DNA of 64,000 nucleotides, taken from positions 2,805,303 to 2,869,302 of the forward strand of contig NZ_OY761553.1 in NCBI RefSeq assembly GCF_963664735.1. The letters run 5' to 3'. The stretch is from an uncultured Cohaesibacter sp. (GTDB lineage Bacteria; Pseudomonadota; Alphaproteobacteria; Rhizobiales; Cohaesibacteraceae). Shown in pieces: positions 26,509 through 35,297 of the stretch. A program made the translations under genes and the position numbers. Under the pieces are notes generated by a model. It was not told the origin of the DNA, did no database searches, and was given only the letters and a program-made list of their open reading frames with translations. Each line of letters opens with the position of its first letter. Positions within the stretch are counted from its first letter, which is position 1.

Positions 26509-27483
26509 ATGTCTAACAGTATCCTGACTAACTCTTCTGCAATGACTGCTTTGCAGACCCTGAATGCAACCAACAAATCCCTGGATGCTACTCAGTCACG
26601 CATTTCCACTGGCTTGCGTGTTGCCGGTGCAGAAGACAACGCCGCTTACTGGTCAATTGCAACCACCATGCGTTCCGATAACGATGCACTGTCTGCAGTG
26701 CAGGACGCTCTGGGCCTTGGTGCTGCAACGGTCGATACCATGTACACCGCTGTTAACGCAGCTGTTGACGTTGTATCCGACATTAAAGCCAAGCTGGTTG
26801 CAGCTGAAGAACCTGGCGTTGATCGCGCCAAAATTCAGTCGGACATCACCGAGCTTCAGAAACAGTTGAAAAGTATCTCTGACTCGGCCGTGTTCAACTC
26901 TGAAAACTGGCTATCTTCAGACGGTACCGGCGCTGGTGCAATTAATAGCAAGAGCATCGTTTCTTCATTCAGCCGTGCAGGCGGTTCAGTCAGTGTTCAG
27001 ACGATCGATGTTGACATTCAGAGCACTCGTTTGTTTGACACCGGTGGTGATACCGGCGTGCTGGACGTCGATCTGAACTCAGTTTACAGCAGCTTCACCG
27101 CAAGCACCGTAGCCAACACCGGTGGTGATGGTTCCGGCTCAGGTGCAGTTTCTGTGTGGAACCTTGACATTACGGCAGTGACAGACTCGGCAACTGACCT
27201 TGCTGAACTTACCGAACTGGTTGGTGCTGTTGACCAGCAGTTGGGTGCGCTGACGGATGCAGCAACCAATCTGGGTTCTGTCAAAAACCGCGTTGACATG
27301 CAAAGCGACTTCATCAACGAACTGACAGACGCCATTGATCGTGGTGTTGGCCAGCTGGTTGACGCAGACATGAACGAAGAATCCACCCGCCTGAAAGCTC
27401 TTCAGGTTCAGCAGCAGCTTGGCATTCAGGCTCTCTCGATTGCCAACTCTGGTTCTCAGAGCATTCTGTCTCTGTTCCAGTAA
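26509..27483 (+). CDS. flaA: flagellin
   Basis: A 324-residue filament protein. The conserved N-terminal D0/D1 helices run from residue 2 (LTNSSAMTALQTLNATNKSL, ISTGLRVAGAEDNAAYWSIA); the C-terminal helices end RLKALQVQQQLGIQALSIANSGSQSILSLF. The central part (about 140-235) is short, Ser/Gly/Asp-rich and variable. It is the only flagellin gene in the window and forms a single-gene unit between two terminators. RBS AAAGGGA. Confidence 0.95.
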   Translation: MSNSILTNSSAMTALQTLNATNKSLDATQSRISTGLRVAGAEDNAAYWSIATTMRSDNDALSAVQDALGLGAATVDTMYTAVNAAVDVVSDIKAKLVAAEEPGVDRAKIQSDITELQKQLKSISDSAVFNSENWLSSDGTGAGAINSKSIVSSFSRAGGSVSVQTIDVDIQSTRLFDTGGDTGVLDVDLNSVYSSFTASTVANTGGDGSGSGAVSVWNLDITAVTDSATDLAELTELVGAVDQQLGALTDAATNLGSVKNRVDMQSDFINELTDAIDRGVGQLVDADMNEESTRLKALQVQQQLGIQALSIANSGSQSILSLFQ

Positions 27484-27521
27484 GCTGATCATCAAGTGGG
27501 CTCTTGATATTCTGACAGCTG

Positions 27522-27560
27522 TAAGAGGCGCATCCCAACGGATGCGCCTCTTATGTTTTT
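27522..27560 (+). terminator. flagellin terminator
   Basis: A perfect 14-bp stem, TAAGAGGCGCATCC (27522-27535) with GGATGCGCCTCTTA (27540-27553), closes a CAAC loop and is followed by TGTTTTT. Its strength suits a very highly expressed gene. Confidence 0.95.
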
Positions 27561-27605
27561 ATCCGTCATTTTAGACACAAATCTTCATATCAAGTCAGCT
27601 TGCAC

Positions 27606-27635
27606 AGGCTTCACGCAAGTTTTCCAGCCCATAGT
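27606..27635 (+). promoter_or_regulatory. flagellar promoter element, fliF operon
   Basis: AGGCTTCACGCAAG (27606-27619) matches the shared element except in the first two bases. CATAGT follows after exactly 10 nt (27630-27635), 42 nt before the fliF ATG. In Brucella fliF is a known FtcR target. Confidence 0.55.
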
Positions 27636-27677
27636 CAAAAAAAGACATTTCCTTTGTTCAAAGAGGGTTGAATTTCG

Positions 27678-29318
27678 ATGCCTGGCAGCGCACAAGCCGA
27701 AAAAATATTGGCAAATCTAAAAGAGCTTGGTCCCAGAAGGCTCATCGCTCTCGGTCTTATTGGACTTATGACCCTGATGGTGGTCGGCGGAGGAGCCTAT
27801 TTTCTCTCCAAGCCGCAGATGACCGTCCTTTATTCAGGGCTGGACCGTGAAGATATCACCCGCATTGGCTCTTCCTTGCGCGATGCGGGTATCAAGTTTG
27901 ACGTAAATACCGAAAGTTCTGCGGTGCTTGTGTCCTATTCATCGGCGTCTCAAGCCAGAATGTTACTTGCAGAACGGGGATTGCCGCGCGGCGAAAGCGC
28001 GGGGTATGAGCTTTTCGACAATCTCGGCTCTCTGGGGCTCACATCATTCATGCAGGAGATTACCCGCGTTCGCGCTCTGGAAGGCGAATTGGGGCGAACA
28101 ATCCAGTCGATGAAAGATGTCCAGTCGGCCCGCGTCCACATCGTGCTGTCGGAAAAAGGCTCGTTCAGGCAAAAGGATCAGAACCCTTCGGCGTCGGTCG
28201 TCATCAAGGCCGCGGGGACCGGAGAATTTCAAACCGCACAGGCTATTCGCTATCTGGTGGCGGCTGCCGTTCCGGGCATGAAACCATCGGAAGTGACTGT
28301 TCTTGACTCCTCCGGCGCTCTGCTGGCGTCGGGTCAGGGCAAGGAATCCACCTCTGCAGGCGAAATGGCCGGTCTGGAGGATCTGGTTTCCAATCGTATT
28401 CAGGAAAATATTCGCAAAACCCTTACCCCTTATCTGGGCCTTTCCAATTTTCAGGTTTCCGTAGCAGCGACCCTGAATACCGATCAGGAACGTGTGGCAC
28501 AGACGATCTATGACCCAGATAGTCGCATTGAGCGATCTATCCAGACTGTAAAATCCAGCGAAAGTGCTCAAAACGCCAGCTCTCAGCCACCGACCACGGT
28601 TCAGCAGAATCTTCCTGACAACGGGGTGGATGACAGCGGCAGCGAGCAATCAACGGAAGAAAACCAGCGGCGAGAAGAAACCGTAAACTACGAAATTTCA
28701 ACCAAGAAGGTTGAGCAGACCCGCGAAGGCTATGACGTTGAGAGACTCTCCATTGCCGTTCTGGTCAACCGGGCTCGCATATTGGAAAATCTCGGCGATG
28801 ACGCCGATGAGACAACCATCAACAATGCGATCAACACTCATATTGCCGAAATCAGCGAATTGGCTTCATCTGCAGCCGGTCTGAACAGCCAGCGTGGAGA
28901 CCAGATCAAGGTGGCCGTTGTCGATTTCCAGGCTGGAACCGGCGATCTGGAACCTCTGCCTCCACTGCCTGTCACGCAGATCCTGCTGCAGCAATCAGGC
29001 AATGTCATCAACGCAGTCAGCATTCTGCTGGTTTCCACCCTGTTGATCTGGTTCGGTCTTCGCCCTGCCATCAACGCTCTGGTACCGAAGCCCGTTGCCA
29101 ATGACAACGTACCCGAATTGGGTGCCTTGGAAGATGAACTTGACGAGGGCCTCGAATATTCGGGCTCAAATCCAAGCATGCATGCAGGATTGATCGAGGA
29201 GCTATCCAAGAAGCTTGACGCCTCCCCAGTACGCAAACTCGAGCGGGTCGTGGAAATGAACGAAGAGCAATCTGCGGCGATCCTCAAACAATGGTTCTAT
29301 GAATCGGAGACAGCATGA
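27678..29318 (+). CDS. fliF: flagellar MS-ring protein FliF
   Basis: A 546-residue MS-ring protein with helices at about 21-43 and 438-460. The periplasmic YscJ-like domains contain VLYSGLDREDITRIGSSLRDAGI, ALEGELGRTIQSMKDVQSARVHI and VAATLNTDQERVAQ. The C-terminal cytoplasmic tail that binds FliG ends in EEQSAAILKQWFYE. First gene of the fliF-motB-motC-motD operon. Confidence 0.95.
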   Translation: MPGSAQAEKILANLKELGPRRLIALGLIGLMTLMVVGGGAYFLSKPQMTVLYSGLDREDITRIGSSLRDAGIKFDVNTESSAVLVSYSSASQARMLLAERGLPRGESAGYELFDNLGSLGLTSFMQEITRVRALEGELGRTIQSMKDVQSARVHIVLSEKGSFRQKDQNPSASVVIKAAGTGEFQTAQAIRYLVAAAVPGMKPSEVTVLDSSGALLASGQGKESTSAGEMAGLEDLVSNRIQENIRKTLTPYLGLSNFQVSVAATLNTDQERVAQTIYDPDSRIERSIQTVKSSESAQNASSQPPTTVQQNLPDNGVDDSGSEQSTEENQRREETVNYEISTKKVEQTREGYDVERLSIAVLVNRARILENLGDDADETTINNAINTHIAEISELASSAAGLNSQRGDQIKVAVVDFQAGTGDLEPLPPLPVTQILLQQSGNVINAVSILLVSTLLIWFGLRPAINALVPKPVANDNVPELGALEDELDEGLEYSGSNPSMHAGLIEELSKKLDASPVRKLERVVEMNEEQSAAILKQWFYESETA

Positions 29319-30016
29319 TGGCATTGGCTCTGAAAGACTTAATCCCTTGCGTAGACGACATGGTGCCCGAGCCATTGGCCATCAAACCGCTGCAAGAAGA
29401 GGAAACCCAGCCCGCCCCATCGCCGATTGTCTTCGGTGGCCTTGAATTGTTGCTCCCGGTCAAGGAGACCAAAGGAGTAGCACCAACGCCATATGAAGCC
29501 CAGGTCGTTAAAACCGAAGCCTGGTCCCGAGGCCTGAAGGATGCCGAAATTCTCTGGCAGGAGCAACTCTCCGTACAGCGCGCCAAGCTGCATGAAGAAT
29601 TCGAAGCCATGAAGCAGGTACTCGCGGCTGAATTGCATCGTCAACTGCAAGACCATATTGCCGAACAATTGGACCAGATCAAAACCATGCTGGCCAATCA
29701 GGTCGCCGACATTCTGCATCCCTTCATTGCCGAACGCGCCCGGTTGCAGGTGGTCTCACAGTTCGCAGAAATGGCAGAACTGGCGTTGGAAGACTCCATA
29801 GCTGACAGCGCTATCCTGTCGGGGCCTGAAAATCTGCTTGCCCTGCTTGGCCATGCCGTGGATTGCGAAAAGCTGACAGCCCTGGTTGGCACCACAGATC
29901 TTTGCAGTGCAAACGGCGATCAATCCGAAATTTCCTTGCAAATCGATGCAAGCGCTTATGAAACCCGCTTGAATGACTATCTGGCAGAATTGAGAGAGGC
30001 GGTGAAAGATGACTGA
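29315..30016 (+). CDS. FliH-like protein
   Basis: A 233-residue soluble protein overlapping fliF by 4 nt and motB by 8 nt. The middle (about 65-135) is a long charged helix (SVQRAKLHEEFEAMKQVLAAELHRQLQDHIAEQL), followed by a mixed C-terminal domain, the layout of the FliI regulator FliH. Sequence landmarks are weak, as is normal for this family, so the call rests on layout and position. Confidence 0.55.
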   Translation: MMALALKDLIPCVDDMVPEPLAIKPLQEEETQPAPSPIVFGGLELLLPVKETKGVAPTPYEAQVVKTEAWSRGLKDAEILWQEQLSVQRAKLHEEFEAMKQVLAAELHRQLQDHIAEQLDQIKTMLANQVADILHPFIAERARLQVVSQFAEMAELALEDSIADSAILSGPENLLALLGHAVDCEKLTALVGTTDLCSANGDQSEISLQIDASAYETRLNDYLAELREAVKDD

Positions 30017-31511
30017 TCCAGAGCAAAATGGCGAGAAGGAACTGATCATCATCCGTCGTCGCTACGACATGGATATGGACAGACCACATGGTGGCGTCTG
30101 GAAAATAGCCCATGCGGATTTCATGACCGCGATGATGGCATTCTTTATGGTGATGTGGCTCATTTCCAGCACAGATGATGCGGCCAAGAAGCATATCGCC
30201 AGATATTTCAACCCGGTCAAACTGTCCGAGATGACGCCCTTTCCAAAAGGGCTGGATGATCCAAATCCGAATGCCCAATCCTCAAAATCAAAAACGGCGG
30301 CCGAAGTCGATGAGAAGGCTGACAGATCTATGACCAAAGCCCGCTCATCTGCGGCTCAAAGCCTTGCTCAATCTGCAGCAAGCTCCGAAATTGGCTCAAA
30401 ACAGGCAATCATCAAGAATGTCGACATGAGCAAAGGAGGAGAGAACCACAGGAACCTGCCGACCTACACAGAGGCTGAAATATTCTCAGATCCATACGGT
30501 GTGCTTGATCACATTGTCATGGAAGCCCAGACGACGTCTGAGACGGAGCAGGATGCAAGCCAAATTGCATCGATCAAGTCGCAAGCTGCAGGTGAAGGGG
30601 GAGCCGCCATGCGCGATCCGTTCGCTCCGCTTTCCTGGCGGCTCAACCCTCTGTCGCTGAACGATAAAGACCTTGCTGAAACAGCAACATCGTCAGCCTT
30701 TTCTCTCGTGGGAAATGATGAAAACGAAGCTTCGCAGGACGGAGAGAATGCGTCGGCGTTGCAAGCCCGGAATACGGTAGCAGCCAAAGCATCCGCCGTT
30801 CCTCTAAACAAGCCGACTACGCCTTTGTCTGACCTTGCCGATCAGGAAAGCCCGACCAAATCGGAAACCGGCGACGTGGGCGAGACTTCCGATGATCCGA
30901 CACAAATCGGCCTCATCACCGGCCCCATTCCCAATGGCAAGATGGCTCTTGTTGCACCTCTCAAGAAAACCGCGGGAGACGACAAGGCCAACCCCATCAA
31001 CTATGGCGATGATATCGGCCAGACCGGAGCTATTGCGCAGCAGCTTAATGCCTTCAAGAGCATTCTGGCAGGAGAACTCAATCAGCCCCCACGCCAGTTG
31101 ATCGGAAATGAGCTTACGGTCACCACCAGTGGCGACGATATTCTCATCAATGTATCGGACAGCGCCAATTACGGAATGTTTGCAATCGGTTCATCAGAAC
31201 CCACGGCCCGCACAATCAAACTGCTGGAACGCATTGCCAAGAGCCTGAACAAGACCAAAGGCGATATCATCATCCGAGGTCACACAGACGCACGCCCATT
31301 CCGCAACGGTAAAAGCGACAACTGGCATCTTTCCACCGCCCGTGCGCACATGGCTCGCTACATGTTGATCCGAGGCGGACTGGACGAGAAGCGTTTGCTG
31401 CGGGTTGAAGGCTATGCCGACCGAGCCTTGAAGCATCCTGATCACCCTGATGCAGACGATAACCGCCGCATCGAGATCCTTATTCATCCTGCCAAGGAGA
31501 CCAGGCCATGA
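30009..31511 (+). CDS. motB: flagellar stator protein MotB with an unusually long linker
   Basis: A 500-residue stator protein. The single helix with the proton-binding aspartate is at about 33-56 (KIAHADFMTAMMAFFMVMWLI; Asp37). The C-terminal OmpA-like peptidoglycan-binding domain is at about 395-495 (DIIIRGHTDARPF, NWHLSTARAHMARYM, DDNRRIEILI). Between them are roughly 300 Ser/Ala/Asp-rich residues that look disordered; typical MotB proteins are 300-400 residues long. It overlaps the motC start by 4 nt. Confidence 0.93.
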   Translation: MTDPEQNGEKELIIIRRRYDMDMDRPHGGVWKIAHADFMTAMMAFFMVMWLISSTDDAAKKHIARYFNPVKLSEMTPFPKGLDDPNPNAQSSKSKTAAEVDEKADRSMTKARSSAAQSLAQSAASSEIGSKQAIIKNVDMSKGGENHRNLPTYTEAEIFSDPYGVLDHIVMEAQTTSETEQDASQIASIKSQAAGEGGAAMRDPFAPLSWRLNPLSLNDKDLAETATSSAFSLVGNDENEASQDGENASALQARNTVAAKASAVPLNKPTTPLSDLADQESPTKSETGDVGETSDDPTQIGLITGPIPNGKMALVAPLKKTAGDDKANPINYGDDIGQTGAIAQQLNAFKSILAGELNQPPRQLIGNELTVTTSGDDILINVSDSANYGMFAIGSSEPTARTIKLLERIAKSLNKTKGDIIIRGHTDARPFRNGKSDNWHLSTARAHMARYMLIRGGLDEKRLLRVEGYADRALKHPDHPDADDNRRIEILIHPAKETRP

Positions 31512-32890
31512 CTGTCAAAAAGTTCATTGGCAAAAAGTTCATTGGCACGGCTGGGTTGCTTGCATGTTTGCTTGTCTCCAGCCCGTCCATCTCCACCAGT
31601 TTTGCCCAGCCACAAACGCAGCCCAATCCTCAGACCCAGCCCCAAACGCAGCCCAATCCTCAGCCACAGGCACAGACTCAGGCTCAGGCCGAAGCCGCTG
31701 GAGCTGCGGCAGAGAAAAGCAAAGCCCCGGAAGACAACACGGACATTCATGCTGTCGATGAGTCGGTCGAACAAATGCAACCCTATATGCAGGTTCGGGT
31801 CGTCCAGAATTTGCAGACCCAAACGGCAAAGGGTTCGAAACAGGCGCTCGTTGCCGAACAAAAGCTCATTCCCAGCCTGAACCAGCATTTTCTGGATCTG
31901 CCACCAGATACCTGGGGAAATGAACAAAACGCTCGCGCGGCGGTTATTCATCTGCTTTCAGGGGGCCACCCTGCTGTTGGGCATCGTCTCTTGAGCCTTG
32001 ACCCGCCTGCCGCAGTAGATCCGCAGCTCTTGCAAGGAGCTGTGGCCTATATTGAAGGACGAAAGGGCGAAGCGCGCGCAGCATTGTCTTCGATAGACCC
32101 ACTGAAGCTTTCTCCGACGCTCGGAGGCCAGATCGCTCTGGTTCAGGCCATTGTTGCACTGCCGGATAATCCTGCGGCGGCACTGATTGCCATTGACAAG
32201 GCAAGACTGCTGCTCCCCGGCTCTCTGGTGGAGGAAGCTGCGTTGAGGCGAGGGGTTTCCGTCGCATCAACCATGAACGATCCCAGGCTTCTGCAGACCT
32301 ATGCGCTGCAATATATGCGCCGTTTCAACAACTCGATCTATAATTCAGATTTCCGCCGCCGGTTTGCACTCGCCATGCGCCGATTTGGCAAGAGCAAGGA
32401 CGAGGCTGTCTTCACAGATCTTGATACAGTCATTGCGCAGTTTGATCTGGACGCAAGGCGCAGCCTTTATCTGTTGCTGTCCTACTCCAGCCTGATTGCC
32501 GGCAATGTCAAGCTTGCCAATCAGGCAGCAGAAACCGCGCTGCCTCTCTCGCTAGACAATACGGAAAGCCAATCCCGCGCACATCTTTACCTAGCAGGCT
32601 CCATGCTGGAGGCTGACAAGATCAGGCAGTCGCTCGAACATCTTTGGAAGGTAAAAAGAAGCAAGCTGAGTTCTCGCGACCAGATATTGGCCGACAAGAT
32701 TGCGCTGGTGCTTAACAATATCCGTGCCTGGCCTGAAAGCGATGCGCCAGCTTTTGAATTCAGTTTCTCTTCTGCTGCAGCTGCAAAAGGTGAACCGGAG
32801 TGGCAACTGGACACAATCGATCAAGCCAAAAGAGCTATTCAGGAAACCGACCTTTTCCTCTCATCTTCAACTCAAGCCTCAGCACGGTAA
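31508..32890 (+). CDS. motC: periplasmic motor protein MotC
   Basis: A 460-residue protein of the rhizobial MotC family, which binds the periplasmic part of MotB and is needed for motor function in Sinorhizobium meliloti. An N-terminal signal peptide (about 1-33) is followed by a Gln/Pro/Thr-rich segment and a helical repeat-like domain with ALSSIDPLKLSPTLGGQIALVQAIVA and SRAHLYLAGSMLEADKIRQSLEHLWKV. Two local duplications at the N-terminus are listed separately. Its partner chaperone motE is at 48830. Confidence 0.88.
   Translation: MTVKKFIGKKFIGTAGLLACLLVSSPSISTSFAQPQTQPNPQTQPQTQPNPQPQAQTQAQAEAAGAAAEKSKAPEDNTDIHAVDESVEQMQPYMQVRVVQNLQTQTAKGSKQALVAEQKLIPSLNQHFLDLPPDTWGNEQNARAAVIHLLSGGHPAVGHRLLSLDPPAAVDPQLLQGAVAYIEGRKGEARAALSSIDPLKLSPTLGGQIALVQAIVALPDNPAAALIAIDKARLLLPGSLVEEAALRRGVSVASTMNDPRLLQTYALQYMRRFNNSIYNSDFRRRFALAMRRFGKSKDEAVFTDLDTVIAQFDLDARRSLYLLLSYSSLIAGNVKLANQAAETALPLSLDNTESQSRAHLYLAGSMLEADKIRQSLEHLWKVKRSKLSSRDQILADKIALVLNNIRAWPESDAPAFEFSFSSAAAAKGEPEWQLDTIDQAKRAIQETDLFLSSSTQASAR
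31516..31545 (+). repeat. 15-bp tandem duplication in the motC signal sequence
   Basis: CAAAAAGTTCATTGG occurs twice in direct tandem (31516-31530, 31531-31545), keeping the frame and giving KKFIG-KKFIG in the basic region of the signal peptide. Confidence 0.9.
31613..31663 (+). repeat. 30-nt period repeat encoding Gln/Pro/Thr in motC
   Basis: A 21-nt block beginning CAAACGCAGCCCAATC is present at 31613-31633 and 31643-31663. It encodes QTQPNPQ-type repeats just after the signal peptide, probably a flexible spacer. Confidence 0.85.
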
Positions 32891-32894
32891 GACC

Positions 32895-34424
32895 ATGACC
32901 AGCCCAATGATTTCGAATAGCGCTATTGCAGGGTCCGTCAGACCTCATGTTACCAACAAACTAGCCATTCATGGTGACAGCCAAAACCAGAACAGAAATG
33001 GTGGCCGTGATGATGATGCTTATTCTGAAGCAGACGCGTCAAGCTGCGATCAGCTTGATGCCGAGGACGCACAGAAGTCTTCTTCCCGTGCAAAACATAA
33101 GGGCGATCAGTCGTCCGTTTCCTTTGAACATCTGCTTGAATTGGTCAATTCCAAACTTGAGAGCAAGGATGGTAGCGATTTAGCATCCGATGCCTCTGCA
33201 ATTGCTTCAGATCGCGGCAGCCAAAGCACTGCTGCCAGTCAGCCCAGCGTGGAGACCGTCGAACAGCTTCTGGCTCAGGCCGGTTTTGGCAAAGCCGTAG
33301 AAGCCCAAACCACAACCGCCGGAGGATCTCAGTTGCTTGATGGCACTCCACTTGCCGCCAGCGCACAGCAGCAGGGGCAGGAGCCAAAGACGTCTGCAAT
33401 TGCCACTTTCCTTTCAGCGGTGACCGGTGATGATGCTGCGGGCGCAGAAAATACCGCGGGATTGGAAGAAAAAATCGCCAATGGGACGAACAATCAGGAT
33501 GGTGGCGCGAAAGGAAACCTCTTCGGGCAATCACTCGACGAGCAGGAAAAACTCTCGCTCGGCACCCTCGACCAGCTAACAAAGGCGGCAAAAGCATCCT
33601 CCGAGCAGACGATTGATCCATCCACACTCAAGACACAGTCATTGGAAATGCGGGCCAACTCGGCGTTTGATCAGGTGATGCCCCTTGTCAAGGATGCCGT
33701 TCTCTCCCCTCTTCAGCGCTCTCAGGAAGATGGCTTTACCCTCTTGAGGCAGGAAACACATTTCGCGCCGATCAATGCACTCGAAGAGGCCGGCATTGAG
33801 CCGACCAAAGCCATGCAGCCTAATGCAGGAGCAGTTCTCTCGCAGATTGCGGACGCCATCAAGAATAACCCGCTTGCTGACAGCACATCGACTTCCGACA
33901 CATCCATGCGCTCTTGGGGGGACGACACGCAATGGCAAGGCTCCCTTCGCTTGCAGCGCAGCGGAGATGCCTTGCGCGTTCTCGATATCCAACTCCATCC
34001 GGCGGATCTGGGCAAGGTGCGCCTTTCGGTTCGCCTGAATGAAAACAATGTCGAGGTTCGCATTGAAGCAACCAAAGCTGAAACAGCGAAATTGCTGGAA
34101 AGCAACCAGACCGAATTGAACAAGATATTGCAAAAAGCAGGGTATCATGCGGATCGCATCTCTGTGATCGCAGTTGATGAAAAGGGAGCGTCTCATATTC
34201 TCCCGCCATCGCACAACGATAGCCTCAACCAACAGTCTGATCAGGGTCGCTCCGCTTTTGCCGGCTTTGGCAATGGATCAAATGAGGGGAGTGATGCGCA
34301 GCAACACGCCCCGGCCAAAGATGAAAATGCCCCCACTCCCTTTGAACGAAGTGATGGACAGGATGATGGCACAGACCATGCAAGCATGTCGGACAATCCG
34401 CTTCACCGCAGGCTTACTTTGTAG
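32895..34424 (+). CDS. motD: hook-length control protein MotD/FliK
   Basis: A 509-residue protein with a long low-complexity N-terminal part and a C-terminal Flg_hook domain at about 352-430 (LRVLDIQLHPADLGKVRLSVRLNENNVEVRIEA, then ESNQTELNKILQKAGY). Rhizobial MotD was shown to be a FliK-type hook-length ruler. ATG 32895 was chosen because it follows motC by 4 nt; the longer open frame lies inside motC. Its 3' end overlaps the transglycosylase gene. Confidence 0.88.
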   Translation: MTSPMISNSAIAGSVRPHVTNKLAIHGDSQNQNRNGGRDDDAYSEADASSCDQLDAEDAQKSSSRAKHKGDQSSVSFEHLLELVNSKLESKDGSDLASDASAIASDRGSQSTAASQPSVETVEQLLAQAGFGKAVEAQTTTAGGSQLLDGTPLAASAQQQGQEPKTSAIATFLSAVTGDDAAGAENTAGLEEKIANGTNNQDGGAKGNLFGQSLDEQEKLSLGTLDQLTKAAKASSEQTIDPSTLKTQSLEMRANSAFDQVMPLVKDAVLSPLQRSQEDGFTLLRQETHFAPINALEEAGIEPTKAMQPNAGAVLSQIADAIKNNPLADSTSTSDTSMRSWGDDTQWQGSLRLQRSGDALRVLDIQLHPADLGKVRLSVRLNENNVEVRIEATKAETAKLLESNQTELNKILQKAGYHADRISVIAVDEKGASHILPPSHNDSLNQQSDQGRSAFAGFGNGSNEGSDAQQHAPAKDENAPTPFERSDGQDDGTDHASMSDNPLHRRLTL

Positions 34425-34974
34425 CGCCTTTCTTTTCGGCGGTTTTGCAAATGAAGCAGCAAGCGCTGAGACGACGCAGGTTGATGCAGTCTGCGAGAAA
34501 GAAATGCGCGCAGCCGCTGCCAGTGAAGGCGTTCCTCTGGGTATTCTCTATGCCGTCGGCCTGACTGAAACGGGCCGGGGGCTCAAACTGCATCCATACG
34601 CTCTCAATATCGAGGGCAAATCGGTCATGACATCGACAAAGAAAGCCGCTCTTGATGCTTTCTATCAGGCCCGTCAAAGTGGCAAGAAGCTGATTGATCT
34701 TGGCTGCATGCAAATCAATCACCACTATCATTCACAAGCCTTTTCCTCTCTAGATGAAATGATTGATCCCCACGCCAATGTTCGCTACGCGGCCAAGTTT
34801 CTCAAGCAATTGCGCGCCCGTGAGGGAAGCTGGACCATGGCTGTCGCAAGATATCATGCGGGGCCAAACAACAACCCGGCACAAAAACGCTATGTCTGCG
34901 CGGTGATCCGCAACCTTGTTGCCAGCAAATTCGGACGTTGGACGGCCAAGTCACGGGCATTCTGTCAAAAATAG
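34366..34974 (+). CDS. periplasmic lytic transglycosylase
   Basis: A 202-residue secreted SLT-type enzyme. A signal peptide covers about residues 1-34. The catalytic glutamate is probably Glu68 in LYAVGLTETG; later family motifs are DLGCMQINHHYH, NVRYAAKFLKQL and AVARYHAGPNN. It would open peptidoglycan for the rod or for motor anchoring, a job done by the C-terminal half of FlgJ in enterics. The exact start is uncertain: in-frame ATGs at 34354, 34363, 34366 and 34375 all lie within the motD 3' end. Confidence 0.85.
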   Translation: MAQTMQACRTIRFTAGLLCSAFLFGGFANEAASAETTQVDAVCEKEMRAAAASEGVPLGILYAVGLTETGRGLKLHPYALNIEGKSVMTSTKKAALDAFYQARQSGKKLIDLGCMQINHHYHSQAFSSLDEMIDPHANVRYAAKFLKQLRAREGSWTMAVARYHAGPNNNPAQKRYVCAVIRNLVASKFGRWTAKSRAFCQK

Positions 34975-35297
34975 CACCCGGCAGTATCGCACCTTGCCGC
35001 TATGGCTACTGGCAAATTCACGCTTCTCCCATCTAGCAAATAATTAGTGTGTCTTGCTTTTTCAGGCTGGCCCAACGCCAGGCCAACAGGCAGAACGCAC
35101 GCCAGCCATTTTGTTGTTCTTCTACAAAATAATCAAAAATTTAAATTAATTCATGCAGTTAGATAATTTTCAAGACCAGTTTCGCGCAAGCCTTCTGCCC
35201 TATCCTCTTTTTGTAAACACCCCTCTGTCCCTTTCGGACATGTTGAACCACTGCTCCGCATCCGGGAGATAGCGGTCACTTTAAACAGGAGAGCACC
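34975..35297. other. intergenic region before flgE
   Basis: These 323 bases contain an AT-rich stretch (about 35126-35150) and the flgE promoter element. I see no gene. Confidence 0.6.
35177..35206 (+). promoter_or_regulatory. flagellar promoter element, flgE operon
   Basis: CAGTTTCGCGCAAG (35177-35190), 10 nt, then TATCCT (35201-35206). Nearly identical to the motA copy (13 of 14 bases). About 90 nt separate the hexamer from the flgE ATG. Confidence 0.6.
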
